Positions 14,401 to 24,600 of a stretch of 64,000 bases of DNA are shown in pieces. Source of the stretch: Lingula anatina (Eukaryota; Brachiopoda; Lingulata; Lingulida; Lingulidae); NCBI RefSeq assembly GCF_001039355.2, contig NW_019775580.1:256091-320090 (forward strand), given 5' to 3'. A program made the position numbers and the translations under genes. Numbering within the stretch: the first letter of the stretch is position 1; every line of letters starts with the position of its first letter. The notes beneath the pieces were generated by a model. That model searched no databases, was not told the DNA's origin, and saw only the letters and a list, made by a program, of their open reading frames with translations.

Positions 14401-16680
14401 GACAAAATGGTTTCGTAAAATTTTACTTTGGGATTTACTAGTGTTTTTGATTATTCTGCAGTACCTTTGTAATTTCCTTTTTTTAAGTTTTTCAAATTTA
14501 AAGTGACTACATCACAACAAGGCGTGTTGTGTTGTAGTGATATGCTGTATGATGTCATAAGTCAACGGTCAGAACATAGTAAATGTAGTTACTCTCTTCA
14601 AATGTTTGTATGATTCCCTGTAAGCATGCACAGTCGTTTAAAGTTTAAGATTGTGCACATTTAAATTATTACCACGTGTGCCAATTCCATACTTCCTGTT
14701 TGTATTTCTATATGTACTTGTTACAGTTCCAGAATGGACTTCGTGGAGTTCTTGGAGCCAATGCAGCAAAACATGCGGGGTAGGAGTTCGGTATAAAACC
14801 AGGAGCTGTACCATTTACAACAAGTGTGAAGGCAACCCGGTCATCCACATCAAGTGCAACGTTTTCCCTTGTGAACCAGGCACGTTATTAATGTTTATCT
14901 AATTAATTTTTATCTAATAATTTTTTTCAATTTACGGGTAAAGTTTGGTATATTCACGACACTGATACGTTTTAAGTTTGGAAATTTCTCCAAGTAAAGG
15001 TCCTTTAGGTATAACGCTCGGACATACATGTAATATGCATCCAGGAAACCATGAGCGCTTATTACCCTTCCTGTCCATTCCAACGGTACTAACGAGTTGC
15101 TTACCTTGTATCGTGTTTTCTGTTTCTTACAACAGCTATTTCGTGTGACCAGTGGAAGAAACGTGGTCTCTCTGAAAGCACAGAAACTTTTGTGGACCCC
15201 GACGGCCCCGACGGCCCGCTGGAACAGTTCCCGGTGTTCTGCAACCTGACAGAAGATGCATCTTACACGGTCATAGGTAAGAATGCATGGAAGCAAAGGA
15301 CACGATTGGAGTCCGCCAGGCGTCCCCATTTATTGCAATTGAAATATATTTTGATGGCAGTTCAAAGTTTAAATAGCAACTAATTATTTTCGTTTTGTAT
15401 TTATTTTGGGTCCTGCATATAGGTAGGAATGTTTAGATGATTGAATTCTGACATTTTGCTGTAATATTGCCATAAAATGCTGCCATTATACGATGAGTAC
15501 AATATTTACAATTAGACGAAAAAATTGCAAGGTATAACCATTTCGTTTCTGTATCTCGTTAGGTCATGACAATGAAGGTGAGAACCACATCCAAGGGTTC
15601 GAAGGTGCTGGAGAGGGATTCCGTTATGTTACCTACAACAAAGCCTCTGTGCAGCAAGTGGCAAAACTTGTCGACGTTTCACAGAACTGCCAGCAATACC
15701 TCTCGTGGCAATGTTTCGGAGCAGCCATTCACCACCCCGAGAAGAATATGACCCTAACGTACTGGCTTACCCGGTCACTGGAGATGGCCAACTATTGGTC
15801 TGGTGCCTCCCCGGGTAGTGGTATGTGCGAGTGCGGCATGACCGGATCTTGCGTGGACAACTTGAAATGCCATTGTGACAAGAATGACGAGACTTGGCGA
15901 GAAGACTCCGGGCTGGTAACCAACAGAGCCGATCTCCCCATTACCGGTGTCAAGATTGGCGATACAGGTAGCTTTTACTGTTCGATGGCCCGTAGGAACC
16001 CTACACGTCACTTAGATCAATTTTTTATTAGTTAAAGTAAAGTTGTAATGACGCGACATAAAACATTACGTTACTCTTCAGTGTCATGTTACTCTTTTTC
16101 GTTTAAGTAGACTGGAGAGGAGTTAAGATTTTACACGATGCCCATGACCGCAGTCGCTTCACGTCTTCTTTCGGGCCTTTTGGTATATATATAGACCTTT
16201 GTTTGTTAAGAAGTTTTAGCTCGACCGTTATCAAGATCTAAACAAAAATGCTATGGTTTCTACAAAATTGCATTTTTTAAAACTGTGGTTGCAAGTGGCT
16301 GGTTGCAAGTGGCGTAGATCACCATTTGTTTATGCAGTCATAATGATAATAATAATAGTATTCATAATTTATTTTAAAATACAACAAAAAAATTAACACG
16401 TATAATGCAAATACAACTGAATGTTGAAGGATATATGAGAATCAATCTAAGTTATTATATATATAAGGTTCATATATGCTATTAAAATACTTGAACGTAA
16501 AAGGTTTATATGTCACCATCAAAAGGTAGAATCTAGGCCTAATGTAGGATAAATAAGTACGTTAAGTTTCCAGTTTGGGTAAAATAAATTCTCACTTTTA
16601 CAGGAAGTTCATACCAGCCAGCTCATCATGTGCAAGAAAGAGGTGTTCTGACTATTGGTAAATTGATTTGCTTTGGCTAA
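402..16680 (+). CDS. Secreted multi-TSR protein with C-terminal CNTNAP-type fibrinogen-like domain (5' partial, 21 exons)
   Basis: Exons joined: 402-566, 2522-2686, 2972-3136, 5163-5327, 5636-5800, 6348-6512, 6766-6930, 7580-7744, 8222-8377, 8706-8870, 9391-9555, 9959-10123, 10760-10924, 11334-11498, 11856-12020, 12339-12503, 12733-12897, 14727-14879, 15136-15276, 15563-15967, 16604-16680. The join gives 1190 uninterrupted codons including the stop. Eighteen exons each encode one TSR with the WxxW ladder, CxxTCGGG core and six cysteines. The last three encode a cysteine-rich fibrinogen-like domain as in contactin-associated proteins. Every internal junction is phase 1, the usual signature of exon-shuffled extracellular modules. 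No membrane segment follows the last domain and the chain stops at CFG-TAA, so it is probably secreted. The first exon needs an upstream phase-1 donor, so the signal peptide and any further domains lie left of the window. The likely role is extracellular matrix or adhesion; the ligand is unknown. Confidence 0.88.
2522..2686 (+). CDS. TSR exon 2
   Basis: 165 bp, phase 1-1, AG at 2520-2521, donor GTAACT. Reads VNGTWHEWESWSAC with core CSVSCGGG and ends in PCP. It has the full three-Trp ladder, with an N-glycosylation sequon at NGT and another at NRT. Confidence 0.92.
2972..3136 (+). CDS. TSR exon 3
   Basis: 165 bp, phase 1-1, donor GTAAGA. Starts VDGEWMSWNSWEPC, core CNVTCGNG, ends NPQPCP. Both the C-mannosylation ladder and the O-fucose acceptor are present. 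Confidence 0.92.
3338..4030. repeat. Foldback element inside a tandem-repeat unit
   Basis: Arms of about 110 bases at roughly 3489-3600 and 3690-3805 are reverse complements with few mismatches (CAGGCCTACCCAACTACCAG on the left, its complement on the right). Outside them lie direct repeats of about 105 bases (about 3378-3485 and 3882-3985) sharing CGCTTAGAAYATGCAT. A third partial unit starts at 3984, 151 bases after its partner at 3833. It lies in the intron between TSR exons 3 and 4. Confidence 0.75.
5163..5327 (+). CDS. TSR exon 4
   Basis: 165 bp, phase 1-1, donor GTAAAA. Starts VDGYWLPWTEWDKC, core CTHTCGGG, ends NAEPCA, so Ala replaces the usual closing Pro. It follows a 2-kb intron that holds a foldback repeat. 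Confidence 0.92.
5636..5800 (+). CDS. TSR exon 5 (near-twin of exon 6)
   Basis: 165 bp, phase 1-1, donor GTGAAA. Starts VNGYWEQWAAWTNC, core CSVSCGGG. It differs from the next TSR at only a handful of residues, and the flanking intron sequence is also shared, so the two arose by a recent tandem duplication. Confidence 0.93.
6348..6512 (+). CDS. TSR exon 6 (near-twin of exon 5)
   Basis: 165 bp, phase 1-1, donor GTGAAA, exactly 712 bp downstream of its twin. Starts VNGYWEKWSAWTNC and ends STHQCP where the twin has STQPCP. Confidence 0.93.
6766..6930 (+). CDS. TSR exon 7
   Basis: 165 bp, phase 1-1, acceptor TTTCCAG, donor GTAGAC. Starts VDGEWTSWSKWSEC, core CSATCGGG, ends GLNPCP. Confidence 0.92.
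7302..7438. repeat. Imperfect tandem duplication of about 77 bases in an intron
   Basis: Two adjacent copies share GGTTCTT, GCTTCTCCTGCTTTG and a following AATAT-TCGGTA-like tail. They sit between TSR exons 7 and 8. No coding sense. Confidence 0.6.
7580..7744 (+). CDS. TSR exon 8
   Basis: 165 bp, phase 1-1, acceptor TTTTTTCAG, donor GTAGGG. Starts VDGVWEHWGEWQGC, core CDLTCGGG, followed by a strongly basic KQRRRRRC strand that could bind glycosaminoglycan. Confidence 0.92.
8089..8133. repeat. CATA microsatellite with ACCGGTA interruptions
   Basis: An uninterrupted ATAC run, then two CATACCGGTA units. Intronic. Confidence 0.85.
8222..8377 (+). CDS. TSR exon 9 (short, divergent)
   Basis: 156 bp, phase 1-1, donor GTAAAA just upstream of a TC/TG microsatellite. 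Starts APGMWTIWSTWGSC. The core is CDAMCNGG, so the O-fucose acceptor is missing, and the usual H/YGG loop is three residues shorter. The cysteine pattern is retained. Confidence 0.88.
8387..8463. repeat. Compound TC/TG microsatellite
   Basis: The TC run passes into a TG run, starting about ten bases after the donor of TSR exon 9. Its closeness to the splice site means length changes could affect splicing. Confidence 0.9.
8706..8870 (+). CDS. TSR exon 10
   Basis: 165 bp, phase 1-1, acceptor CCACAG, donor GTAAAG. Starts EDGVFMDWSTWSIC, core CSASCGGG, ends NTRPCP. The first Trp of the ladder is replaced by Phe, as in most of the following TSRs. Confidence 0.91.
9391..9555 (+). CDS. TSR exon 11 (start of a five-copy subfamily)
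   Basis: 165 bp, phase 1-1, acceptor TTTTCCAG. Starts VDGYLTQWLEWTEC with core CSVACGGG, so Ala replaces the O-fucosylated residue. Exons 11-15 share the block QERNRTCVEPQYGG and most of their nucleotides. Confidence 0.92.
9959..10123 (+). CDS. TSR exon 12
   Basis: 165 bp, phase 1-1, acceptor TTACAG, donor GTACAT. Starts VDGFLTQWSEWKEC, core CNATCGGG. A member of the exon 11-15 subfamily. Confidence 0.92.
10760..10924 (+). CDS. TSR exon 13
   Basis: 165 bp, phase 1-1, acceptor TTTTCAG, donor GTAGAT. Starts VDGFFTEWLEWTEC, core CNVSCGGG. The reading frame happens to be open well upstream of the acceptor, but that part does not resemble a TSR and is intron. Confidence 0.92.
11334..11498 (+). 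CDS. TSR exon 14
   Basis: 165 bp, phase 1-1, acceptor TTTTCAG, donor GTAGAC. Starts VNGYFTEWLEWTEC, core CSVTCGGG. It is closest to exon 11, and the first bases of the following introns also match, indicating a recent copy. Confidence 0.92.
11856..12020 (+). CDS. TSR exon 15
   Basis: 165 bp, phase 1-1, acceptor TTTTCAG, donor GTACAT. Starts VDGHLTQWSEWTEC, core CNVTCGGG, and ends NDLPCP rather than the NCP-type ending of its siblings. Confidence 0.92.
12339..12503 (+). CDS. TSR exon 16
   Basis: 165 bp, phase 1-1, acceptor ATTTCAG, donor GTAAGA preceded by CCAA. The junction codon becomes ATA with the next exon (PI) instead of the usual PV. Starts VDGFYTEWSPWSQC, core CQVSCGGG. Confidence 0.92.
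12733..12897 (+). CDS. TSR exon 17
   Basis: 165 bp, phase 1-1, acceptor GCAAACAAG (weak), donor GTAAGT. Starts IHGYFTEWENWSNC, core CNVTCAGG. It is followed by the longest intron of the gene in the window, 1.8 kb. Confidence 0.9.
14727..14879 (+). CDS. TSR exon 18 (last TSR, GC donor)
   Basis: 153 bp, acceptor TTACAG. Starts IPEWTSWSSWSQC, core CSKTCGVG, ends NVFPCEP. The only donor that keeps phase 1 with the following exon is CAG|GCACGT at 14880, a GC-AG intron. Using the nearby GTTATT would put a stop in the next exon. Confidence 0.85.
15136..15276 (+). CDS. Fibrinogen-like (CNTNAP-type) domain, first part
   Basis: 141 bp, phase 1-1, acceptor TTACAACAG, donor GTAAGA. Encodes AISCDQWKKRG and then a VDPDGPDG...FPVFCNLTEDA segment. 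This follows the pattern of the start of fibrinogen-related domains: C-x2-W...DPDG...F.V.C. Confidence 0.85.
15563..15967 (+). CDS. Fibrinogen-like (CNTNAP-type) domain, core
   Basis: 405 bp, phase 1-1, acceptor CTCGTTAG, donor GTAGCT. Visible motifs are GHDNEG, RYVTYNKAS, QQYLSWQC, YWSGASPGSGMCECG, CHCDKNDETW and LPITGVKIGDTG. These match the order WGG.PG..C.CG...C.D...CNCD....W..D.G...LPV..I...DT known from contactin-associated proteins and related invertebrate matrix proteins. Confidence 0.87.
16604..16680 (+). CDS. Fibrinogen-like domain, terminal exon with stop
   Basis: Acceptor CTTTTACAG. The phase-1 continuation reads GSSYQPAHHVQERGVL, then TIGKLICFG and TAA at 16678. The closing C-[FY]-G pattern is where CNTNAP-type domains end, which supports this as the true C-terminus. 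No transmembrane segment or GPI signal follows. Confidence 0.83.
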
Positions 16681-19600
16681 TCTGACAAGGAAGAAAAGGT
16701 CCGTATGCGATTGACTGAATTGACTCAAAATTGCTGACTGTTCGGAGACCCCAGGGATTCTCTTGTTACAAATACAACCTTAAGTTTTATTCTCTCATTG
16801 AATCTGATTTCACTGTATGAAATAGGAAAACTTACTTGAATCAAATTTTATTGTATTCGACTTAACAATACTTGCAAGAATTTCATACAGGCTAAAATGT
16901 TTTATGTCTTACAAGGGATCGTTTAGACTCTACACAAAGCTATGTACGAGCACAGTCAATTTAAACAGGAATCTCAACACTGGCAGTGTGCTTACGACGA
17001 CATCCACGGAGATGTATAATGCATGTTCGTTAATACAATGAACTATATAGACACTGATTGTAGGATCTAGGTTCATAAAACTTTGTGATTACATTCATCC
17101 ACGTAAAAAACCAGCATATACATTTCTTTACTAAGAAGCGACTACTAATGGCACAAAACCCACATGTGGATAAACATTTAATTTATTGAAAATAACCCCT
17201 CATCATAACGTTGGGAAAATACAATGTTTATTTGCACACGCAATCATTTTGTTAAACACTTTTTTAAAGAATTGGATGGTGGTGATAGTGATTGTGGGCA
17301 AAGAGGCCTATTCAGACACACAAGGGTATGCTTATATTCTGAATCTTCGTTCTTAGGCCTTAACGGGAACTTCCGTAAGCTGCCATCTGTTGTTAGTAAA
17401 ACAAAGGCTGACAATCGATAAATGCACAATTAATTAGCAAATGTTCACCACCTAAGCGTTTCATAACACCCGCGTAGATGTATCATTGACAGATACTCGG
17501 TTGATAATGAAAGGACGGGAAAAAACTTGACAAAATACGAATGTTATATATCATGTTTGGAACGATAAGAGAAAAGGGGCACATACTGATAAATAGATGA
17601 GAATAACCGTGAATGCAATGTAACTTTATGACATCATAATCAAGTCCAAATATTTCTTAAATGACTTGATCATTTTTGATGTACATATCAACCAAATATA
17701 TAAGACACGGCTTGAGGTTGTCACAGATCACATACCCTGGCGTATGAAGTGGACGCGGATCGGTAAAATTTCAACGTCTGCTAATCAAAATGAAGAAAAC
17801 AGCTTTTTGGTGAAACATTCAACATACTTAACCAAGAGTTTAGATGGTTGAAGATGCCCCGCATTGAAATGTTATCAATTGTTCGAAATGATAACTTTTG
17901 TAATCTTCCTTTACGATAAAAAGAACTCCCAAATATCCTTCATATAAATAGTTTTTAATTTTTCTGTGTAATATATATAGTAAATTATCTTACATTACAC
18001 AACTCAACAGAATCATAAAATATAATAAAAACAATATTTCCAATGAAGTAAGATCAGTAATAATATAAAATCAGACTAGCTGGTATTTTGTTTCTGGGTA
18101 AAATAGTTCAGTTCCCTACTTTGTGCAGAAAATTGAAAATATTTACTACAAGTAATAGCTGTCATCAAGGTGCTACAACAGATTAATCCAGCAAAATACA
18201 GAATATGATGTTGTACTAGACTAGAAATAAGAGCTCTTCTAATACGTATTATACTAAAATAGACACTACCTCTTGCTAGGACCATATCTAAATCTCATCC
18301 GAGACGTTGGCTAAAGCAATCATAATATATTCGCATTACTTCACAGTTCAACAACAACAACAACAAAAAAAAAAATCATATTTAAGAGTTCAACAGCCAA
18401 TATTAAATTTTTGACTACAATGACGTGAAAAAAAAAAGAAGAACAATATAATATATATATTTAAACAAATGCAATTTCTAAGGTATAGCTAGGCAAAGAC
18501 CCCCTAAGCTAAAAATATTTAAAATGGCAGGAACATGCTGATAATACAGAGGTGAAATTTCCAGTAACCTCTGAAACTTTTGGTGCACAGGGTGTGCTAC
18601 TGCTGTATTCATATTTGACTGATCCAAATGCATAATCTCTATGTCCTAAGGAATACATAAAAGTTATCAAGAAAGCAATTAAATCTGTTGTCCAAAAATC
18701 ACACAGAAGGCTAGAAAAGTTAGGCGTCCATATTTGACGCAAAATGCTGGTTTTATTGCCACAGCAATAGCACACCTTGTCCAACCTTATCTGAGACCAC
18801 TGGAAAATCCATATTATCTTCATTCATTTACTGGAAGCAAAAGCGGCATGCAGATAATGTACAGGTGAGCTTACAGTAACCTCTGGAAATTAGGGCAAAT
18901 CTGGGTCAAGCAAACGGTTACTGAAGTGGTGGCAGAGTTATTTAAACAATAAAAACATTTAATAAGTAACTATTGTTTACAACTCAAAATGTTGGATATT
19001 TACATTCTCAGTGATATTTACAATGTAAAGTCATCCTCAAATTTTCTACCATCACCCTGTTTAGGATTTGTATTATAAATATAACAGGCTAAAAATTAGA
19101 TTTCACAGAAATCTCACTAGGCATACATTCAGTATAGCAATGTGGCAACACAATGAATTCTGCATATGATAATATGCCTCTGCTCTCTTCATATGTAAAT
19201 TAAAGAAGTTTCTGGATCAAAAAAAAAAGCTCCTCACATTTGATGAAGATAAAGTTTGAAGCACTTATCACCAAACACACTTAAATGTATGTCATGCTAT
19301 TAAACATTATAGCCAATACTGTCCTCATTTTAAACCTGATTATTCTTATTGATCCCAGATGAAGTTGTTGCTGTTATTACATTTTCAAAAATACTTCATG
19401 ATACAACAAACAACAGTTACCTTACTGTGCAAACTATCAAGGTTGGTCATGGCATTAAGACCAGTGTTTATAGATAGCCAATGCAGTACAGGAACCTTGC
19501 TCTTGCTAAAAATCAAACCCAATGCTAAGGGGAATGCAGTGTGCTGGCAGACTTGCTTGAAATCTTCCAACACATCCACGCTCTTCTGCCAGTGGAGAGA

Positions 19601-19951
19601 AAAAAACAATGCACTGCTCATGCTTTGGTTTTTTACTAACAGAGATAAAGAGATAAGATGAACATGAAAATAAATTAAATAATACATACAAATCAGTCTC
19701 CGAGACTTCACTACTCATCTGTCCTGCAGAAAAGTCATTACAGGTACCACCGAGCCAAAACCCTTATAACCCACAGTTCACAGAGAACAATGCAACTTCA
19801 CACAGAAAACAAACAGCCGTCTTCCATTCAATCTCTATGAACTGTCACAGTGGTTCTCAAATATATTCGTCACCTGCAGTGAGACTGCTCCAATAAAATA
19901 TACCTTCAATACAAGCTAGAAAAAAAAAAGTTCCAAGTCTTCTCCACAGTA
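16681..19951. other. Convergent intergenic region and 3'UTRs
   Basis: No conserved coding sequence was recognised; the short open frames here have no family features. It holds the 3'UTRs of the multi-TSR gene (from the left) and the ZnT gene (from the right). AATAAA on the plus strand occurs at 18024, and TTTATT (minus-strand AATAAA) at 17182, 17227 and 18752. Which signals are used cannot be decided by eye. Confidence 0.6.
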
Positions 19952-20215
19952 TCAAAGCTTTGTGTTGACATCCCCACTGATATTATCGCCTGTTTGGGGT
20001 CCAACGTGACCCACTTCCAAGTGGTCCACTTTTGGGGAAACTGCAGGTGTTCCATTCCTTGTATCTGATATGTCCGGGCTTTGGCTTGGGTCCCTACTGC
20101 CAGTGGTGTTATTTTCTTTCCTGGCACAGCAGGTGTTAGGAAAGCAAGGTTTTCCTGGGCCACACTCCAGTGCGCACGCCCTTCCATTGGCCATCACATC
20201 TCCATCATTCCCAGT
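19952..20215 (-). CDS. SLC30A1-like: ZnT coding exon 8 (tail and stop)
   Basis: 264 bp including TGA, acceptor ATTTTAG. Encodes a Cys-rich stretch (CALECGPGKPCF, NTCCARK) followed by a Ser/Pro/Asp-rich, probably disordered tail ending GDVNTKL. ZnT1 proteins also carry a Cys-rich C-terminal segment; the rest is not conserved. Confidence 0.87.
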   Translation of the reverse strand, partial: TGNDGDVMANGRACALECGPGKPCFPNTCCARKENNTTGSRDPSQSPDISDTRNGTPAVSPKVDHLEVGHVGPQTGDNISGDVNTKL

Positions 20216-21639
20216 CTAAAATCATGAATGATTCCATTTCAATATACTGATTGATTTAAACTTCACCATAATTTAAGTTTTTCCTTTCGTTCCATATTTA
20301 AATATCTACAGCAAACTATTTCTTTTTAATATCAAATATAAAAACCAAAATCTTTTGTTTATGGTTTTCTTTGTCTCTTCTGAAAGAAATAAACATGGCC
20401 AGGACAGTCAAAGGCAAATCAATTTACTTTTTCATGCCATCTTTAATTTACTCCAAATTGCATACCCACCTCCAAAAACTCTGGCTGAATAGTTGTGGAG
20501 TGTATTCCCTCATTATGGAAGAACTGTTTGACATCCTCTGCAATACGTTTGTATTCACTGAGGTTCAGGCATTGAATGTGCCCTGTAGCAATGATCCTGT
20601 TCCCAGTTAACTGCCACACGTGGAATTCATGGATTGCTAGTACACCAGGAACCTGAAACATCAGTGGATTCAAGGTTAGCCCTCCCAGCCATTTCTCCCC
20701 TTTTCTTAGGGATTGCCACTATATTTTTTTTTTTAGTAATCGCAGTTTTTCAGTAATGGGGCATTGCAGTTAAGATCATTATCTGAAGCTGCCAACATCA
20801 GAAACTGGCATGATATATGATAGCAATGTGTACAACATGGTGCATCATCAGCAAGTGCTTAATCTGCACTAGGTGATGGCACTAAATTCACATAGCTGAC
20901 TCTAGGGATCATGAATTATCGCGATATATATACTCACATTTTTAATAAGTTTCTCCTGGATATCCTGTATCCTTATATGGGTTGGGGCAGTTTGCAGTAA
21001 AATCAAAGCAGATTCTTTTACTGAAAATAAAATTTAGAAAATTAATGTACTGGTAAATGACAGCCAACAGACCACTGCCAGTCATTAGTAGCCGTATCTT
21101 AGAATTGATAATAACCATTAATAAGTACACATTTATAAGCACATTAAGAAGAGGCCTGAAATTGCTTCTAACTTGCAAGAACATTATCCACTTTAATCCC
21201 ACTTAAACACAAAATGCTGTCATTCAATACTTAGCATTCTGAATACAAGGCAATTCCTATATCCATTTCTGCCAAAACCCTCAACAACATTCCAAAAAAG
21301 TTAGATTCTGATTTTCATAAATTTTCTGCAATACTATTTACAGACTCAATGAAACTTGTCTCAGTCAATTTTCATTAGTTAATGAATACTTACACAGAGG
21401 TATAGTGGTTGACAGGATAATGCACACCAACAAGATACTGGAAATATAAAGCAGGAGTTAATAACAGTTATCAGTGTACATTTGGTTTCAATATAAATGA
21501 ACAACGCATAAGAGAATAAAGGTGTATGATATATCATCAAATCAGTTAAGTTGTCTGAACAAAAATAAATGATCAGTACATGAGAGAGAAACAAAGACAG
21601 AGAGAGCCAAAATGCATGATCAGTCTCTCTCTCTCTCTC

Positions 21640-21672
<33 letters not shown>

Positions 21673-24600
21673 GAGACTCTTGAGCCTTTTTACCTCATTG
21701 CTGGGTCAACTTTGTACTTCCAAGACTCATCTTCAACAAACCAGATGACAAGTGCACTTATGATAACAATCACAGATCCCAGGGCATCCCCCAACACATG
21801 GAGGAATACACCTCGCATGTTGAGTTGAGCAGCAGAACCTAAAAAATAAGCAAAAAATAAACTATATATATCTCCTGCAATATTTTGTAGATTCTGACTG
21901 ACTTTTTAGTTTAAAGTGCTTTTTTATGAAAGCACACCACATGTAGCCAATTCTCAGAGATGATGCATAACATAGGTAACGTGATCTTAAGCACAAATAT
22001 GAACTGGTTCTATAATACTTACTAGCTTTTTTGCCTCCATGCGAGTGCCCATGCCCTCTTTTATGCGCGTGGCCATGATCCCTGCCCTCTGTTTGGCCTG
22101 CTTTCATCTCGTTAGAGTTGGGTGTGCCATCTGCGCCTTCCGTAGCTTTCCCATCTTCCACGGACACCACCTCCAGGGGGACATCCGAGTTCAGGGGCTC
22201 TGTCACGTCACTGTCTTCACTACTGTCCTCCTCCCCACCACCACCATGTGAGTGTCCTGCAATAATAACACTGAGACCTTCAACTGAGATGATTCCAAAA
22301 GTAACCTGACATAGAAACAGGTGAGGAAAAGGAACCGTTAGGTATGTAGTTCATTTTATATGTGGAAAAAAATTATTAAAAACAATAATGCAAAGGCTGA
22401 CAGTCCACCTTGGGCTGTGACTCGTGGTCTTTTTGGGTAGACAGGGAGATCCATTAAAAGACAATGTGTTGACCTTGACAATTAATCAAAATCTATGGCG
22501 ATAAATCAGCATTTATCAACAAAAAGAAACATTGGGGCACATATTACAAAACACATCTCCAGTGGATTACATCAAGTTTTTAGATAGTAATCAGTATGAA
22601 CAGAAATATTAAATTTTGGTTATGACCCTTAGATATAATCTCATTCTCATTATCATGATTGACTGTCAGCCATCAGATGATTGGCTTATGATTTTTTCAT
22701 TTATATACAGAAGCTAATGAATAGAGAAACGATAGATTGCAGTCACTTTCGCATTACCAAAATTGTTGACTTTATAACCCTCTAACTGGTAATTTTTGAA
22801 AAAATGTTTGGAGGAAAGAAGAAATTGCTGAATCAGATACAATCTCACCATTCACAGTGAATATTAACCTGTTGGTAGTCTGCCAGTTAGACACAGTGCT
22901 TGGAGTAGACGTTTTTAAAAGCTTCAACATTTACACACACAGTTAATGTCTCTCTTGTCCTCTAAAAGAGATCAGTTAATCTATCTGGCCATTTTGATTG
23001 ATTACTACAGAAACTACATGGGTGGCATTCTCTATGAATCCATACACAGCTGCTGCTCTGCACTCAAACACACTGGATCATTTTGTGTTGCATCTTTTAT
23101 CTCTGAGTGTTAATAATTAATAACTGCATTTTACTTTGAATTCAACAATCAGAAATGATCCCACAATAATTGCAATGCAATCTCTCTCTTTGATGGTGTG
23201 TGTGTGTGTGTGCGTGCGTGCACACGCCCCCATTTGTGTGTGTGGGAGGGTACATGCATGTCAGTGGGAAACATGCACACAGAATTGTTAGGAGAAGATG
23301 TATCATTTATATTTGCAGCAGAGCTGCGTATAATCTGCACTATATATGTAGACAGCAAACATTTAAAAGCCGTGACCAATAAAAATGCAAACAATAATGT
23401 GCCTCGAATAGGAACCAGTCGGAGGAAAAATTGATGACCTTTAGCAGACTTGCATAATTTGTAATGCAGGTGTTATATGATACAGGTGTTAGATGTCTTT
23501 GATCAAATGGTCTTAAAGTAGTCATTTAGCTTTAAGATTTACTAATAAATATAATTTAATAAAACATATATATACTGAAAATGATCTGATTAGTGTAAAA
23601 GAGGAAAAAATCAATTCTAAGACTTCTGTTTCAGATGTAGAGGGGCAATATGATATATTCATTGGCAACCTAGTCCAATGTCATAGTTCTAAATCACTTA
23701 GCAGCAGGCAGAAAACCATCAGTCAAACATTCACTGTGCTACATTTACTCACTGTGATATTTAATAGTAATAGGAATGGGTCCCCAAATTGTTCTCTTAT
23801 ATAAACCATTGCATTGCTGTAACAGTGTGACCTCTAAACAGTCACTGATATGCTTGGCATGTCATTATAGTCTGTCCACAATGTGAATACTGACAGGCTT
23901 CGTAAACTAGTGAGTCTGCATGTGTGTACATGTGCACTGCATTAATTAGATAATTAATAGCAATTAGTATTTTACCAAACATATCTAATGATGTCAAATT
24001 GCTGGACTTATAATTAAGACAGTCACTATAGACTCATGACAAAAAACTAATTTAAAGTAGACATTAACTTATAAGCAAACTTCGGATAACCGAATAACAA
24101 ATCTGCTATTCAAGTCTTACCGTGACCTCCTCGGAACAAGAAAAGTCCAACGATATTAATAAGAAGTCCCAATCCTCCGACTATTAACATCAATTTGGGG
24201 TCTTCAATTTTTTCATTTTCTATCAACCTTTGCAATGCTTCCACAAAAATGGAAAAGCACAAGGCTACAAGAAAGACTGCATTGAAGAGGGCACCCAGCA
24301 CTTCAGCCCGGGCCCAGCCAAATGTATTTTTCTTTGATGACTTTCTGGCTATCTGTAAAAAGAAAACCAAAAAACTTGCATGAAATACCTGATAAACCTT
24401 AAACATGTTATTGTTTATGTTATGTTAATCTGCTATACTATGAATTTCGAAGGTTATACACCCAGTTGTGGATTAAGATAACCTTAAAATCTGACCTTTT
24501 CACACTAAGCATTATATTTTAACAATATACCTGCATATAGTTGTATTTTGAGATATTGACAACTCAATAGGCTCTTATGTTGAAAGAATCACCTATACTA

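Noticed and set aside
18509-18823. 104-codon minus-strand frame
   Set aside because: No domain, signal or splice features; it lies in the expected 3'UTR or intergenic region of the ZnT gene.
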